Assembly (NCBI RefSeq): GCF_037044555.1
Contig: NZ_CP146275.1
Coordinates: 1,158,501-1,222,500, forward strand
Source of the DNA: Pelagibacterium nitratireducens
Lineage (GTDB): Bacteria; Pseudomonadota; Alphaproteobacteria; Rhizobiales; Devosiaceae
Direction of reading: 5' to 3'
DNA: 64,000 nucleotides
Part shown: positions 43,456-55,804 of the stretch, piece after piece
How positions within the stretch are numbered: the first letter of the stretch is position 1
Layout: each line of letters begins with the position of its first letter
Notes under the pieces: model-generated
The model's database searches: none
What the model saw: only the letters and a program-made list of their open reading frames with translations
Told to the model about the DNA's origin: nothing
Program-made: the position numbers and the translations under genes

Positions 43456-43668
43456 CTAGTCGGCAGCGACCAGGTTGCCGGCGGCCGATTTGCCGGTGCG
43501 CTTGTCCTTGACGATCTCGTAGGAAATCTTCTGGCCTTCATCGAGACCGGTCATGCCGGAATTCTGAACGGCAGAAATGTGAACGAAAACGTCAGCTCCG
43601 CCTTCGTCGGGCTGGATGAAACCATAGCCCTTTTGAGTGTTGAACCATTTGACAGTGCCGGTTGCCAT
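43456..43668 (-). CDS. Cold-shock protein (CspA family)
   Basis: 70 residues, single OB-fold RNA chaperone. RNP1 KGYGFIQ (about 13-19) and RNP2 VFVHISA (about 27-33) are intact; the opening [14 protein letters not shown] and closing [22 protein letters not shown] are typical for alphaproteobacterial Csp proteins. AGGAC lies a few bases before the ATG. A ~500-bp gene-free region upstream could hold a structured leader, as in many csp genes. Confidence 0.96.
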   Translation of the reverse strand: MATGTVKWFNTQKGYGFIQPDEGGADVFVHISAVQNSGMTGLDEGQKISYEIVKDKRTGKSAAGNLVAAD

Positions 43669-44169
43669 GGCTTTGTCCTTTCACGTCGTGCTGTCTGGAG
43701 CTCTATCCGGCCCGATTGGTCCGGAGCTCCAAGTCCTTGTTTTGCCGAGGGCGAACCGAAAAAATCGGTAATTTTTCTGGCCGCACTCTGATGGGGGTTT
43801 GCCGCCCCCGGGTATATCGAAGTCTTGGTTCAGGACGTCAGCAGGCGTTAAAGACGCACGGCTAGATCAGTCGGCCGCAATTTCGATCCAGTTTTTTTAG
43901 AAGAAATGGCCGAAATATTCAAGTACTTGTCAGAATCAGGGCCGGTAAAAAAATTTCGATGGCGATAACACTGTAGTTAGGACTGCAATCGGGTGCCGGC
44001 CGGCTGACATGTCAGTATTGCATACCTTTACGATAGAGAAGAGCGTGAGGCCCAAAGTATATCGGCTGGAGAGGCCGGTGTTCAAGTTGGGATGCGGGCG
44101 GTTGGCGGCGAACACCGGACGCGCTAAGCATCGGCCGCACTATCGACCACGGGTTCTCAAGGCAAACAG
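43669..44169. other. 500-bp gap between divergent cold-shock and threonine aldolase genes
   Basis: Holds both promoters and probably the cold-shock mRNA leader. A small hairpin ACCGA/TCGGT occurs at about 43757-43772, and the middle (43880-43980) is AT-rich. No ORF with support. Confidence 0.45.
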
Positions 44170-45192
44170 ATGACGACCAGACGCTATGATTTTCGCTCCG
44201 ATACGGTGACACGACCCGATGCGGGCATGCGCGCGGCGATGGCCGACGCCCCGGTTGGAGACGATGTCTATGGCGAGGACGAAACCGTCGCCGCGCTCGA
44301 AGCGAAAGTTGCCGAACTGACGGGTAAGGCGCGGGGCGTGTTCCTGCCCTCGGGCACGCAATCGAACCTGATCGCGCTGATGAGCCATTGTGGGCGGGGC
44401 GATGAATTCATCGCCGGGCAGGATGCCCATGCCTACAAGTATGAGGCGGGCGGGGCGGCGGTTCTCGGCTCAATTCAGCCCCAGCCGATCGAAAATGGCC
44501 CCGATGGCTCGCTGCCGCTCGACAAGGTCGCCGCGGCCATCAAGCCAGAGGATATCCATTTTGCCCGCACGCGGTTGCTGGCGCTCGAAAACACCATTGG
44601 CGGCAAGGTGCTGCCGCAGAGCTATGTGGCCGATGCGGTGGCGCTGGCGCGGCGGCATGGGCTTGCCACCCATCTCGACGGAGCGCGGATCGTCAATGCC
44701 GCGGTGGCGTCGAACCGGAGCGTCAAGGAGTTGGCCGAGGGGTTCGACAGCGTTTCAGTGTGCCTGTCCAAAGGGCTTGGCGCGCCGGTCGGATCGGTGC
44801 TGGTGGGCGATGCCGATTTCATCGCCAGAGCCAGGCGGTTGCGCAAGATGCTGGGCGGCGGCATGCGGCAGGCGGGCATTATCGCGGCGGCGGGACTTTA
44901 TGCGCTCGAGCACAATGTGGCCCGGCTGGCCGATGATCACGCGCGGGCCCGGCGGCTGGCCGAGGGCTTGGCGCGCCATGAGGCGCTGACCGTGGAAATG
45001 CCGCAGACCAATATCATCTTTCTCACCGCCGATGCGTCGGTCGCAAAGGGGTTTGCCGATCACATGGCGGCTCAGGGGATACTGGTTTCGGGTCGCTACG
45101 GCCAGCAGCGCTGGGTGACGCACAAGGATATCGGCGACGATGCGATAGAGGCGGTTCTGGACGCAGCGGAAAAATTCTTCGCGGGCCTTTGA
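44170..45192 (+). CDS. ltaE: Low-specificity L-threonine aldolase
   Basis: 340 residues, PLP fold type I. Cleaves L-threonine and L-allo-threonine to glycine and acetaldehyde. Family blocks: [39 protein letters not shown] (about 6-44), [12 protein letters not shown] near 61, [11 protein letters not shown] near 165-177, and the PLP-lysine in [16 protein letters not shown] (about 198-213). The last part holds [16 protein letters not shown]. Ends 83 bp before the predicted start of the methyltransferase gene. Confidence 0.94.
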   Translation: MTTRRYDFRSDTVTRPDAGMRAAMADAPVGDDVYGEDETVAALEAKVAELTGKARGVFLPSGTQSNLIALMSHCGRGDEFIAGQDAHAYKYEAGGAAVLGSIQPQPIENGPDGSLPLDKVAAAIKPEDIHFARTRLLALENTIGGKVLPQSYVADAVALARRHGLATHLDGARIVNAAVASNRSVKELAEGFDSVSVCLSKGLGAPVGSVLVGDADFIARARRLRKMLGGGMRQAGIIAAAGLYALEHNVARLADDHARARRLAEGLARHEALTVEMPQTNIIFLTADASVAKGFADHMAAQGILVSGRYGQQRWVTHKDIGDDAIEAVLDAAEKFFAGL

Positions 45193-45274
45193 TCTTGCCG
45201 CTTGCTTTTTGCCACGCGCGGGCGCATTTCCCCGCGCGCCGGTATTTGCCGGTTTTTGCGGGTCGCAACACAAA

Positions 45275-46267
45275 TTGACAACAACTTTCCTGTCTTCGGG
45301 CGACCTCATCGTCGATCGCCGGGCCCATTATGCCCAGATGCTGGCCGAGGCCGGCGAATTTTCATCCGCCGCGGATCTGATGGAGCAGGCGCTCAACGAT
45401 GCGCCGGGCTGGGCGGCGGGCTGGATGATGGCCGGGGACTACCATCTCAAGGCCGATGCCTTGGGTCGTGCGATTGCCGCCTGGCAGCGGGCGGCGGAAC
45501 ATGATCCGGCAGGTACGCTCGGCGCACAGATGCATCTGGCGGCGCATGGGGTCGGTGAAGTAGAGCCACAGGCGCAGGCGGCGTATGTCGAAGCGCTGTT
45601 CGACCAGTATGCCGGCCATTTCGAAGAAGCGTTGTTGCAAAAGCTCGACTATATCGTCCCGGGCCGGCTGGCAGACCTGGTTGGCGGCACCATGGAAGAG
45701 CTCGGCATCGAAGGGTTCGCGCGTGGTCTCGATCTGGGGTGCGGTACCGGATTGATGGGGGAGCGGCTGCGGCATGTGGTGTCGCATCTGAGCGGTGTGG
45801 ATATTTCGGCCGCCATGGTCGCCGAAACACAAGGCAAAGGGATCTATGACGGGGTGGAACGGGCCGAATTGCTCGATTTTCTCGGAGCGCAAGGACGCAT
45901 CGCCGATATCGTGACGGCGGCGGACGTCTTCATGTACTGCCCGGCATTGCCACCGATTTTTGCCCTGGTCAGTCAGGTGTTGCGGCCCGGCGGGATTTTT
46001 GCGTTTTCTGTGGAGCGCCATGATGGGGCGGACAGTCAGTGGCTCCAGGCTTCGCTGCGTTTCGCGCATAATGGGGAGGCGATCCGGGCCGCTCTTGATG
46101 AGGCGGGGCTGGACATCGTGCGCGTGAGCGAGGAGACGATCCGGCGCGATCGCGGCCAGCCTGTGACCGGACTTTTGTTCGTGGCACGCAAGCCCGAAAA
46201 CATCGAGGGGCTGGAGGTTTCGGACATCGATCTGGGCGTTGAAATGCCGGTGGTGCCGATCAATTGA
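45275..46267 (+). CDS. TPR-containing SAM-dependent methyltransferase
   Basis: 330 residues from a TTG at 45275 (LTTTFLSSGDLIVDRRAHYAQML), which fits family N-termini I recall; the frame is open to 45209. The first ~90 residues look like TPR helices (AEAGEFSSAADLMEQALNDAPGWAAGWMMAGDYHLKADALGRAIAAWQRAAEHDP). The SAM-binding motif I is ARGLDLGCGTGLMGERLR (about 149-166), followed by LSGVDISAAMVAETQGKGIYD. The methyl acceptor is unknown. Converges with the PhyH-type gene; the sequence between forms a CCCCGGGG-based hairpin. Confidence 0.82.
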   Translation: MTTTFLSSGDLIVDRRAHYAQMLAEAGEFSSAADLMEQALNDAPGWAAGWMMAGDYHLKADALGRAIAAWQRAAEHDPAGTLGAQMHLAAHGVGEVEPQAQAAYVEALFDQYAGHFEEALLQKLDYIVPGRLADLVGGTMEELGIEGFARGLDLGCGTGLMGERLRHVVSHLSGVDISAAMVAETQGKGIYDGVERAELLDFLGAQGRIADIVTAADVFMYCPALPPIFALVSQVLRPGGIFAFSVERHDGADSQWLQASLRFAHNGEAIRAALDEAGLDIVRVSEETIRRDRGQPVTGLLFVARKPENIEGLEVSDIDLGVEMPVVPIN

Positions 46268-46309
46268 GCTGGTCCCCGGGGATCGGTTGCGACCCCCGGG
46301 GAGGGCTTG

Positions 46310-47107
46310 TCAGAAGGTCAGGTTGCACGCCTTGCGAATGGCGATCTGGACCGGCGAAGGGGGCAGGGCCGGATCGAAGTCGTGTGCGGGCATCAGCGGT
46401 GGCTGGGCCATGAACTTGACGCGGCTCCCCCTGTTGGGCTGGGCTGCGTGAACCAGGAACGGGTGGCACAGATAGACCGTCCCGGCGGGGCCGGTTGCCA
46501 GCGCTTCAGGACATTTTTCCGTACCGGCAAAATTGGTGGCCATCATCTGGTGCATGGTCGCCCCTTCCTCGCCGAAGGGCAGGAGAAAGCGGGCCATATC
46601 CCTATGCGAGCCCACGCGGATGCGGGTGGGGGCATCGTCTTGTGCGACATCGGAGAACAGGAACAGCATCAGGAGGGCCCGGCCCTTCGATTTGATGTTG
46701 GCCCGGATCGAGAAGAAGTCGTTGGGATCGTCGGTCGGCAGCATGTAGCTGGCGTCGATATGCCAGCCATCGTCACCCGGCGCCTGGTCCGAAGGGAAGC
46801 GGATCGGGAATGTGCCCAGGCCCTGCGGTGAAAGCCAGCGGCCTTCGCCCACCAACTGGTTGTATGCGAAATGGAGCCGTTCGGTGTTGGCCGCTTCCCG
46901 GAAGGGCGCATCGGCATAGCCGCCGAGGCGGATCACCGGTTTTGTCCAGGTCGAGGGGTCGTCGGGGTCGCAACCGGTGTCGCGCCAGAGGATGGCGCGG
47001 CCCTGAGCGGCCAGATTTGCGGAAAAGGCATTGTCGATTCTGACGAAACCGTCGGTGACAAAGGTTTCGATCTGCGCCGGGGTCAGCGCGTTTTCTGTTG
47101 CAGGCAT
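46310..47107 (-). CDS. Phytanoyl-CoA dioxygenase family protein
   Basis: 265 residues, Fe(II)/2-oxoglutarate oxygenase of the PhyH family. Iron ligands are visible as the HxD of DGWHIDASYMLP (about 119-130) and the distal His of CHPFLVHAAQPNRGSRVKF (about 217-235), where the Arg would bind 2-oxoglutarate. PhyH-family substrates range widely, so the reaction is not predicted. The ATG at 47107 follows a short purine stretch. No metabolic neighbours to suggest a pathway. Confidence 0.88.
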   Translation of the reverse strand: MPATENALTPAQIETFVTDGFVRIDNAFSANLAAQGRAILWRDTGCDPDDPSTWTKPVIRLGGYADAPFREAANTERLHFAYNQLVGEGRWLSPQGLGTFPIRFPSDQAPGDDGWHIDASYMLPTDDPNDFFSIRANIKSKGRALLMLFLFSDVAQDDAPTRIRVGSHRDMARFLLPFGEEGATMHQMMATNFAGTEKCPEALATGPAGTVYLCHPFLVHAAQPNRGSRVKFMAQPPLMPAHDFDPALPPSPVQIAIRKACNLTF

Positions 47108-47274
47108 TTGGAAAGTCCATGAATTCGCAGTGCTGCACGAGGCAATTTGCGGGCCGCCAAGCGGCCCGGCTCAAATGCTTCCGGACGGGAAGCGCCAATC
47201 AGGCGCTCAGGAAGACTGCGAATGTGTTGGACATCATCATCATGAGCGCAACATTATCGAATTTGTGATTTCCG

Positions 47275-48192
47275 TCAACGCTCGACGCCGGCTTGCATCA
47301 GGTACACCTGGCCAGCGATTTCGAGGCGGCGGAACAGCATTTCGGAAAGGGCGTCGTCGTTGACCAGTGTTTCGCGCCAGACGCTGTCGATCATTGCGTC
47401 CTGGCCCAGATCACGGTCGATGCCGATGAAGCGATAGGGCTGGAAATTGCGGGCCGCTTCGGGATGTTCGCCGCCGGTCCACTGATAGGTGCCCGATTCT
47501 GCGCTGGCCCAGAAGCCCATGACGGCCAGTTCCGCAATCGTGTGCGCTGGCGTGGACAGCCCATCCACCGCGTCAGGATATTGAGCCGGCCAGTCGGGCA
47601 GGGTGCCGCTCATCTCCTGCCAGTCGGCCATATCTTCAAATGAAGCGTAGGGATCGAGGCAGGGACGACCGGTGCACTCGTCATCGGCAGCGTCTTCGGG
47701 CGAAATGATGCGGTTGGAGACCTCGCGTACCATCGCTGCATTGTTCATCAAGGGCGTGAAGACGAAACGCCAGGCCATGTGATAGCCGGTGCCGAAGTCG
47801 TCGGGCGAGCCCACATTTTCCGCTCCATAGGCCTCGATTGTATCATTGCGAATTTGCGGACCGAGATTGTAGTGGCGCAGTTCGATGAAGCTGACTGTCC
47901 CGGCGTCCCGGTCGATCATCTCGCCGTATGAAATGGCGGTGCGGGTCCGGGTCGAGGGGATGGCGCTGGTGGCCGTCAGCACGGCCTTTTCGATAGGCCC
48001 GATCGGGCCGCCGGGGGAAATCGTTTCCAAATCGAGCCAGAAGGCGTTGAGGTCCTGTTCGGTGGTTACAGGATCGAGGCGTTCAAAGCCGGGGGCTCCA
48101 ACGAACTTGATGACGGCGTCGGAGACCTCGCTGCTCTGGGCGAAGGCCGGTCCGGTGAAAAGCAAAATCGCGATGGCCGAAAGTCGTTTCAT
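47275..48192 (-). CDS. Secreted hypothetical protein
   Basis: 305 residues. Signal peptide about 1-19 (LSAIAILLFTGPAFAQ). The mature part is acidic with blocks such as TRTRTAISYGEMIDRDAGTVSFIELRHYNLGPQIRND and GYHMAWRFVFTPLMNNAAMV. A Cys pair occurs in DDECTGRPCLDPY. No family recognised; periplasmic location is inferred. The ATG at 48192 is chosen because it places the lysine-arginine n-region directly before the hydrophobic core. Confidence 0.7.
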   Translation of the reverse strand: MKRLSAIAILLFTGPAFAQSSEVSDAVIKFVGAPGFERLDPVTTEQDLNAFWLDLETISPGGPIGPIEKAVLTATSAIPSTRTRTAISYGEMIDRDAGTVSFIELRHYNLGPQIRNDTIEAYGAENVGSPDDFGTGYHMAWRFVFTPLMNNAAMVREVSNRIISPEDAADDECTGRPCLDPYASFEDMADWQEMSGTLPDWPAQYPDAVDGLSTPAHTIAELAVMGFWASAESGTYQWTGGEHPEAARNFQPYRFIGIDRDLGQDAMIDSVWRETLVNDDALSEMLFRRLEIAGQVYLMQAGVER

Positions 48193-48274
48193 TGCGCGTC
48201 CCCTGTGCATGAAAACCGGGGCCGACTATTCAGCCTGCCCCGGCATGTGGTCAAGGTCCGGGGCGAAGGTCCAA

Positions 48275-48300
48275 CAAAAAAGGGCGCCGAAGCGCCCTTT
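48275..48300 (-). terminator. Rho-independent terminator of carB
   Basis: Minus strand AAAGGGCGC-TTCG-GCGCCCTTT followed by further Ts. It lies 14 bp after the carB stop. Confidence 0.9.
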
Positions 48301-48313
48301 GGAAACCTTTGGA

Positions 48314-51625
<3,312 letters not shown>

Positions 51626-51898
51626 GTGATACTTCTCGTACGGCAAGCGCGCGGCAGAAAAGCTGTCGCGCGTCGGACGGGGTATGGATTCTGTTGGCTA
51701 AGCGGTCTCCTTAGAGCAACCTTGTTCCGATTTCCAGCGTTAAGGAGCGGATTCTTTTACTCCTGATTGCCGCAGGGCGATTTTGCACGCGATCGGGGTG
51801 GCACAAACGGGCCATCGCGTTACACTGCCACCGACCCTCCCAACGCCGTGAGTTCGATTGCGGCGCATCATTTTCATATCGAAGCAAGGAGCGCCGCC

Positions 51899-52738
51899 AT
51901 GACGCAGCAGAGCTTTATCGAACTTTCCGATGGCAACACGATTCCACAGGTCGGGCTGGGAACCTGGAAGCTTGACGGCGCGAACATGCAGAGTGTGGTG
52001 GAAGCGGCCATTGGCGCGGGGTATCGCCATTTCGATACGGCCTATGCCTATCGCAACGAAGCGGCGCTGGGTGCCGCACTCAAGGCGTCCGGCGTTGGCG
52101 CGGACGAAGTGTTCATCACCAGCAAGCTGCCGAGCGGGCGGCACGGGTACGACTCGACGCTCAAGACCTTCGATGAAACCATGGTCAATCTGGGGGTCGA
52201 TGTGCTCGACCTCTATCTGATCCACTGGCCGATGCCCAAGACCGGCAATTTCGTCGATACGTTCAAGGCGTTCATCAAGCTCAAGGAGGACGGCCGGATC
52301 AGATCGATCGGGGTGTCCAACTTCCATCAGGCCCATCTGGAAAAGCTGATTGCCGAGACCGGTGTGACGCCTGTCGTCAACCAGATCGAGCTTTCGCCCG
52401 CATTCCAGCAAAAAGAGCTCCGGGCCTTTAACGAAGGGCTGGGAATCAAGACCGAAAGCTGGAGCCCGCTGGGCCGGGGCGATGTTCTGGAAAGCTCCAT
52501 GATAAAGCAGATCGCACAAAAGCATGGCAAAACGCCCGGTCAGATCACCATTCGCTGGCATGTCCAGAACGGGCTGATCGTCATTCCGAAATCGGCCAAT
52601 CCGCAGCGGATTGCAGAAAATTTCGCCGTGTTCGATTTCGAGCTCGACGCCGAGGATATGGCAAAGATCGAAGGGCTCGACAGCGCGGACGGCCGGACGG
52701 GGGTCAATCCCGACGGGGCCGAATTCCTGCAGGTCTGA
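51899..52738 (+). CDS. Aldo/keto reductase
   Basis: 279 residues, NADPH-dependent AKR barrel. Catalytic residues in order: GYRHFDTAYAYRNEAALGAAL (Asp and Tyr, about 41-61), ITSKLP near 75 (Lys) and LIHWP near 107 (His). The signature SIGVSNFHQAHLEKLI (about 140-155) and the C-terminal cofactor region VIPKSANPQRIAENFAVFDFEL are also present. Typical of 2,5-diketogluconate-reductase-like enzymes; substrate unknown. AAGGAG lies 8 bases before the ATG. Convergent with the GNAT gene. Confidence 0.93.
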   Translation: MTQQSFIELSDGNTIPQVGLGTWKLDGANMQSVVEAAIGAGYRHFDTAYAYRNEAALGAALKASGVGADEVFITSKLPSGRHGYDSTLKTFDETMVNLGVDVLDLYLIHWPMPKTGNFVDTFKAFIKLKEDGRIRSIGVSNFHQAHLEKLIAETGVTPVVNQIELSPAFQQKELRAFNEGLGIKTESWSPLGRGDVLESSMIKQIAQKHGKTPGQITIRWHVQNGLIVIPKSANPQRIAENFAVFDFELDAEDMAKIEGLDSADGRTGVNPDGAEFLQV

Positions 52739-52744
52739 TCCTGT

Positions 52745-53203
52745 TCAGATATAAAGCTTGAAACCTTCGTGGCTTCTGGAAAAGCCGAGGCGCTCGTAAA
52801 AGCGATGCGCGTCGGCTCTTTTCTTGTTGGAGGTGAGTTGCACCATCGTGCAGCCCCGTTCCTTTGCCTTTTGGACGGCCCAAGCCATCATCTTTTCCCC
52901 GATCCGCCTGTTGCGGTGATCGGGGGACACGTGAACGCCCTCGATGGTACAGCGCCAGCCGCCGCGGCGGAAAATGCCCGGGGTAAATGTGAGCTGGAAG
53001 GTTCCCACCGCCGCAGCGTCGAATTCGGCGATCAACAAGAGCTGGTTGGGGTCCGCAGCGATGGCCTCAAAGGCCGCCAGATAGTCCGGACCGTGCGCAT
53101 CGGCGGGGTCGTCGATGCGGTCCAGCACCGTATCGTGGGCGATCAGGCCGACGATGAAAGGCAAGTCGTCGGTCGTGGCGTTGCGAATGGCGAGGTCGGA
53201 CAT
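52745..53203 (-). CDS. GNAT family N-acetyltransferase
   Basis: 152 residues. The acetyl-CoA site is VHVSPDHRNRRIGEKMMAWAVQKAKERGC (about 96-124, with the R/Q-x-x-G-x-G/A-like RNRRIGEK) and motif B is ADAHRFYERLGFSRSHEGFKLYI at the end. The substrate is unknown. The start at 53203 (MSDLAIRNATTDDLP) is typical; an upstream ATG at 53230 adds nine unlikely residues. Confidence 0.9.
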   Translation of the reverse strand: MSDLAIRNATTDDLPFIVGLIAHDTVLDRIDDPADAHGPDYLAAFEAIAADPNQLLLIAEFDAAAVGTFQLTFTPGIFRRGGWRCTIEGVHVSPDHRNRRIGEKMMAWAVQKAKERGCTMVQLTSNKKRADAHRFYERLGFSRSHEGFKLYI

Positions 53204-53344
53204 GAGGCATCTCCCGGATAAGGCGCCCATGTTTCATGATTCGGATCAGCGGGGCAGCTTGCGTGTTGAACGCTATGTTAACCCTAATGGATGATTACTG
53301 CGGGCTACACAGGGCGTTGTTGTTCTGCGTTTTTGGGGGTTTTT

Positions 53345-53878
53345 ATGAAAAAGACGGTATCCATATTCACGCTCGCCTGTGGGCTGCTGCTGACCAGCGC
53401 CATTCAGGCGGCCGACGTGATCTATCCAGAGTATGATTTGCCCGTTGCGCCTGTTGCGGGCGGGTTCGATTGGGACGGGTTTTATGCCGGCGTTGGCGTT
53501 TCGGGCTCTGTGTGGGGCGGTGGTGCGCGGAGCATTGGTGGCGCTCTGTCGGTTGGCGGCAATGCGACGTTCGACAATTTCCTGGTCGGCATCGAGGGCT
53601 CGGCCCATTACGGCTATTCCAACGCCACCAACGACTGGGGCTATGTGCTGGGACTTGAAGGCCGAGCCGGCTATCTGGTGGCGCCAGAGGTTCTGGTTTA
53701 CCTCTCGGGTGGTGCGGCCTATCTCGATCCGGCGCCGTCCGACTGGTACGCGACGGCGGGTGGCGGTGTGGAGTTTGCCGTTACAGACCAGATGTCGGTC
53801 GATGTGCAGTACCGCTATCTTTGGGCAACCGGAAGTTCGGCCAATTCAATCGGCGTTTCCGCTCTCTGGCACTTTTAG
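53345..53878 (+). CDS. Outer-membrane beta-barrel protein (Omp25/Omp31-like)
   Basis: 177 residues. Signal peptide about 1-22 (SIFTLACGLLLTSAIQA). The mature part begins ADVIYPEYDLPVAPVAGGFDWDGFYAGVGVS, the DWxGFYxG pattern of rhizobial Omp25-like barrels. Amphipathic strands alternate through to the terminal phenylalanine (GVSALWHF) expected of outer-membrane proteins. Short for the family (usually above 200), so perhaps an eight-strand barrel. A perfect terminator follows. Confidence 0.88.
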   Translation: MKKTVSIFTLACGLLLTSAIQAADVIYPEYDLPVAPVAGGFDWDGFYAGVGVSGSVWGGGARSIGGALSVGGNATFDNFLVGIEGSAHYGYSNATNDWGYVLGLEGRAGYLVAPEVLVYLSGGAAYLDPAPSDWYATAGGGVEFAVTDQMSVDVQYRYLWATGSSANSIGVSALWHF

Positions 53879-53913
53879 TCCGGTTGGCTTCAGCCGTTTG
53901 CGATTTCGAGTAT

Positions 53914-53940
53914 GAGCGCCCTTTCGGGGCGCTCTTTTTT
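53914..53940 (+). terminator. Rho-independent terminator of the beta-barrel gene
   Basis: GAGCGCCC (53914-53921) / GGGCGCTC (53927-53934), 5-nt loop, then TTTTTT. Also lies at the convergent 3' end of the cytochrome b561 gene. Confidence 0.92.
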
Positions 53941-53948
53941 GTTTTGGA

Positions 53949-54488
53949 TCAGCGGGGCAGCTTGCCGATGCCCATGCGGGAAAGAAGGCCGTCTCGGCGG
54001 ATGAAATGGTGGTAGAGCGCGGCGCCGATATGGATGGCCAGCAGCGCCATGAACAGCCGCGCCAGCACCCCGTGGATATCGCGGGGGGCGATGTCGTCGA
54101 GATCGGGAATGGGCGCGCCCGTTGCAAGGGCCGGAATGACGCCGCCGATGATGTTGGTGGCAATGCCGGTCGATGCCAGAAGGATGATGAACACGTAGGC
54201 CAGCACATGCACCGTGGCGGCAATACGCGACTGGAGGGGCGGGATGCCGGCCAGTTCGTCCGGACGCCGGTCGGCGAAGACCCACCAGAAAATGCGAAAT
54301 ATGGTCAGCGCCAGTACGGTCAGGCCCAGTGCGATATGGGGGATCAGGAGGGCGCGCTTTGTGGCATCGGTATCGGCGTCCGCCGCGTTGAGGCCCAGAA
54401 CGATAAGCGCCAGGACCAACAATGCGGTCACCCAGTGAACGACGATGGCGATTGTTCCGTAGCGGTCGGGTGTGCTCTTGAGGCTCAT
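53949..54488 (-). CDS. Cytochrome b561 family protein
   Basis: 179 residues, four membrane helices. Likely haem-ligand histidines occur in helices starting VVHWVTALLVLALIVLG, IPHIALGLTVLALTIFRIFW, AATVHVLAYVFIILLASTGIATN and LFMALLAIHIGAALYHHFIRRDGLLSRM, matching the CybB (YodB-like) plan. It would accept electrons from quinol. It is divergent from a MarR gene with two identical palindromes between, suggesting control by that regulator. AAGG lies upstream of the ATG at 54488. Confidence 0.92.
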   Translation of the reverse strand: MSLKSTPDRYGTIAIVVHWVTALLVLALIVLGLNAADADTDATKRALLIPHIALGLTVLALTIFRIFWWVFADRRPDELAGIPPLQSRIAATVHVLAYVFIILLASTGIATNIIGGVIPALATGAPIPDLDDIAPRDIHGVLARLFMALLAIHIGAALYHHFIRRDGLLSRMGIGKLPR

Positions 54489-54523
54489 GATCGCACCTTG
54501 TGGCTGAGCGATTGAGGGGGTAT

Positions 54524-54556
54524 ATAGCATGCTATGATTATTAAATAGCATGCTAT
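54524..54556. promoter_or_regulatory. Two ATAGCATGCTAT palindromes: MarR operators
   Basis: Identical 12-bp perfect palindromes at 54524-54535 and 54545-54556, centre to centre 21 bp (two helical turns), between the divergent cytochrome b561 and MarR genes. The second ends nine bases before the marR start. Confidence 0.75.
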
Positions 54557-54564
54557 GGATACCG

Positions 54565-55008
54565 ATGCAACGCCGTGATTCCGAAGGCTATCTGACAAAT
54601 CGTGCGGCAAGGCTGTTCATGCAGGCCATGACGCGGGCCATCCGGCCGCACGGGCTGGCGAGTGCCTATGTGCCGGTGCTGTACGCGCTGAGCGAGATGC
54701 CGGAAATGACGCAGGCCGAGCTCACCGATTTTGCCGGGATCGAGCAGCCCACCATGGCGGCGACGCTCGGCCGCATGGATCGCGACGGGCTTTTGACCCG
54801 GCGCCCCGATCCGCAGGACAGGCGTAAATTGCTGATCGGGCTGAGCACTTCCGGACGTGAGAAAGTTGCCGCCATGATGGAAGCCGTCGTGCGGATCAAC
54901 GGGTGTGCGGCGACGGGACTGGACGCGCAGGAACGCAAGCGGCACCGCGAACGCCTGAAAACGATGATCGGCAATCTCGAGATCCTGCTCGCTGAGGAAA
55001 AAGAATAA
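54565..55008 (+). CDS. MarR family transcriptional regulator
   Basis: 147 residues. Winged helix: EMTQAELTDFAGIEQPTMAATLGRMDRDGLLTRRPDPQDRRKLLIGLSTSGREK (about 48-101), flanked by dimerisation helices. The ATG at 54565 is preferred over 54550, because the latter lies inside the second operator palindrome. Probably represses itself and the divergent cytochrome b561 gene through the two palindromes (inference). The ligand is unknown; homologues often sense oxidants or phenolics. Confidence 0.88.
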   Translation: MQRRDSEGYLTNRAARLFMQAMTRAIRPHGLASAYVPVLYALSEMPEMTQAELTDFAGIEQPTMAATLGRMDRDGLLTRRPDPQDRRKLLIGLSTSGREKVAAMMEAVVRINGCAATGLDAQERKRHRERLKTMIGNLEILLAEEKE

Positions 55009-55106
55009 CGATGTGCCTCTGGCCCGTCGGCCAAACACTCCTTCCCGTCGGAACCAATGGTCCCGCCTTTCCGTTTCGATGCCACAACAGACTGTGAGGA
55101 CGGAAA

Positions 55107-55289
55107 ATGGTCGAACGCGAACGCGAAACGGTTGTGGTCAATTCCGGTGGTGGGGGCGGCGGAATGATCTTTGCGGTGATCGTCGCGCTGGTCGTGGTCA
55201 TCGGCGTCATCTATTTCGTCAACGTCAATTCCGGTGGCGAGGGCGGAACGGTTTCCGTCGATGTTCCGGCGGTGGACGTCACGCAATAA
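55107..55289 (+). CDS. Small single-helix membrane protein
   Basis: 60 residues. A charged start (MVERERETVVVNSGGGGGG), one clear membrane helix (about 20-40, MIFAVIVALVVVIGVIYFV) and a polar tail ending VDVTQ. GAGGA lies about 7 bases before the ATG. The stop overlaps the cupin gene start (TAATG), so the genes are coupled. Similar small proteins precede membrane-associated genes in alphaproteobacteria; function unknown. Confidence 0.75.
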   Translation: MVERERETVVVNSGGGGGGMIFAVIVALVVVIGVIYFVNVNSGGEGGTVSVDVPAVDVTQ

Positions 55290-55801
55290 TGGCCGGGACG
55301 GGCGTCATCGAACGGCTGATCCTGGAGGATGACGGGCGTTTTCCCAACAGCACGCTTGCCGTTCTGGTCTATCGCGCCGCGATCGAACAGGGGTCCTCCG
55401 CCGAGGCATTCAAAACCCTGTTGTCGCGAAATGGGTGGCCGGCCCAATGGGTCGGCTCGATCTTTCAATATCATCACTATCACTCGACCGCGCACGAGGC
55501 GCTCGGCGTCGCCAGCGGCAGCGCGCAAATCGCTCTGGGCGGCCCGCGCGGTGTTACTGTGAGCGTGAGCGAAGGCGATGCGGTGGTGATCCCGGCCGGG
55601 GTCGCACACAAGCTCGAAAGCGCCAGCACCGATTTTGCGGTCGTTGGAGCATACCCGCCGGGTCAGGATTGGGATATCCTTACCGGCGAGCACGGTGAGC
55701 GCGAGACAGCGCTTGCCAATATCTCGAATGTTCCGGCGCCCCGAACCGATCCGGTGCAAGGTGAAACCGGACCATTGCTTGAGGCGTGGAGCGAGGAATA
55801 A
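55289..55801 (+). CDS. Cupin domain protein (YjlB-like)
   Basis: 170 residues. Cupin motif 1 is YHHYHSTAHEALGVASGSAQIALGG (H-x-H ... E, about 59-83) and motif 2 PAGVAHKLESASTDFAVVGAYP (about 105-126). The start ERLILEDDGRFPNSTLAVLVYRAAI fits YjlB-type cupins of unknown reaction. It is the middle of a three-gene run, coupled to the small membrane protein and 3 bp before the metallopeptidase gene. Confidence 0.9.
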   Translation: MAGTGVIERLILEDDGRFPNSTLAVLVYRAAIEQGSSAEAFKTLLSRNGWPAQWVGSIFQYHHYHSTAHEALGVASGSAQIALGGPRGVTVSVSEGDAVVIPAGVAHKLESASTDFAVVGAYPPGQDWDILTGEHGERETALANISNVPAPRTDPVQGETGPLLEAWSEE

Positions 55802-55804
55802 TCC

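Noticed and set aside
47222..47266. Short minus-strand ORF starting with four Met codons (about 14 residues)
   Set aside because: Too short, with no ribosome site; probably chance from an ATGATG run.
53265..53290. TTAACC near the beta-barrel gene as a CtrA site
   Set aside because: Only a half site with one mismatch to TTAACCAT; no second half at the right spacing.
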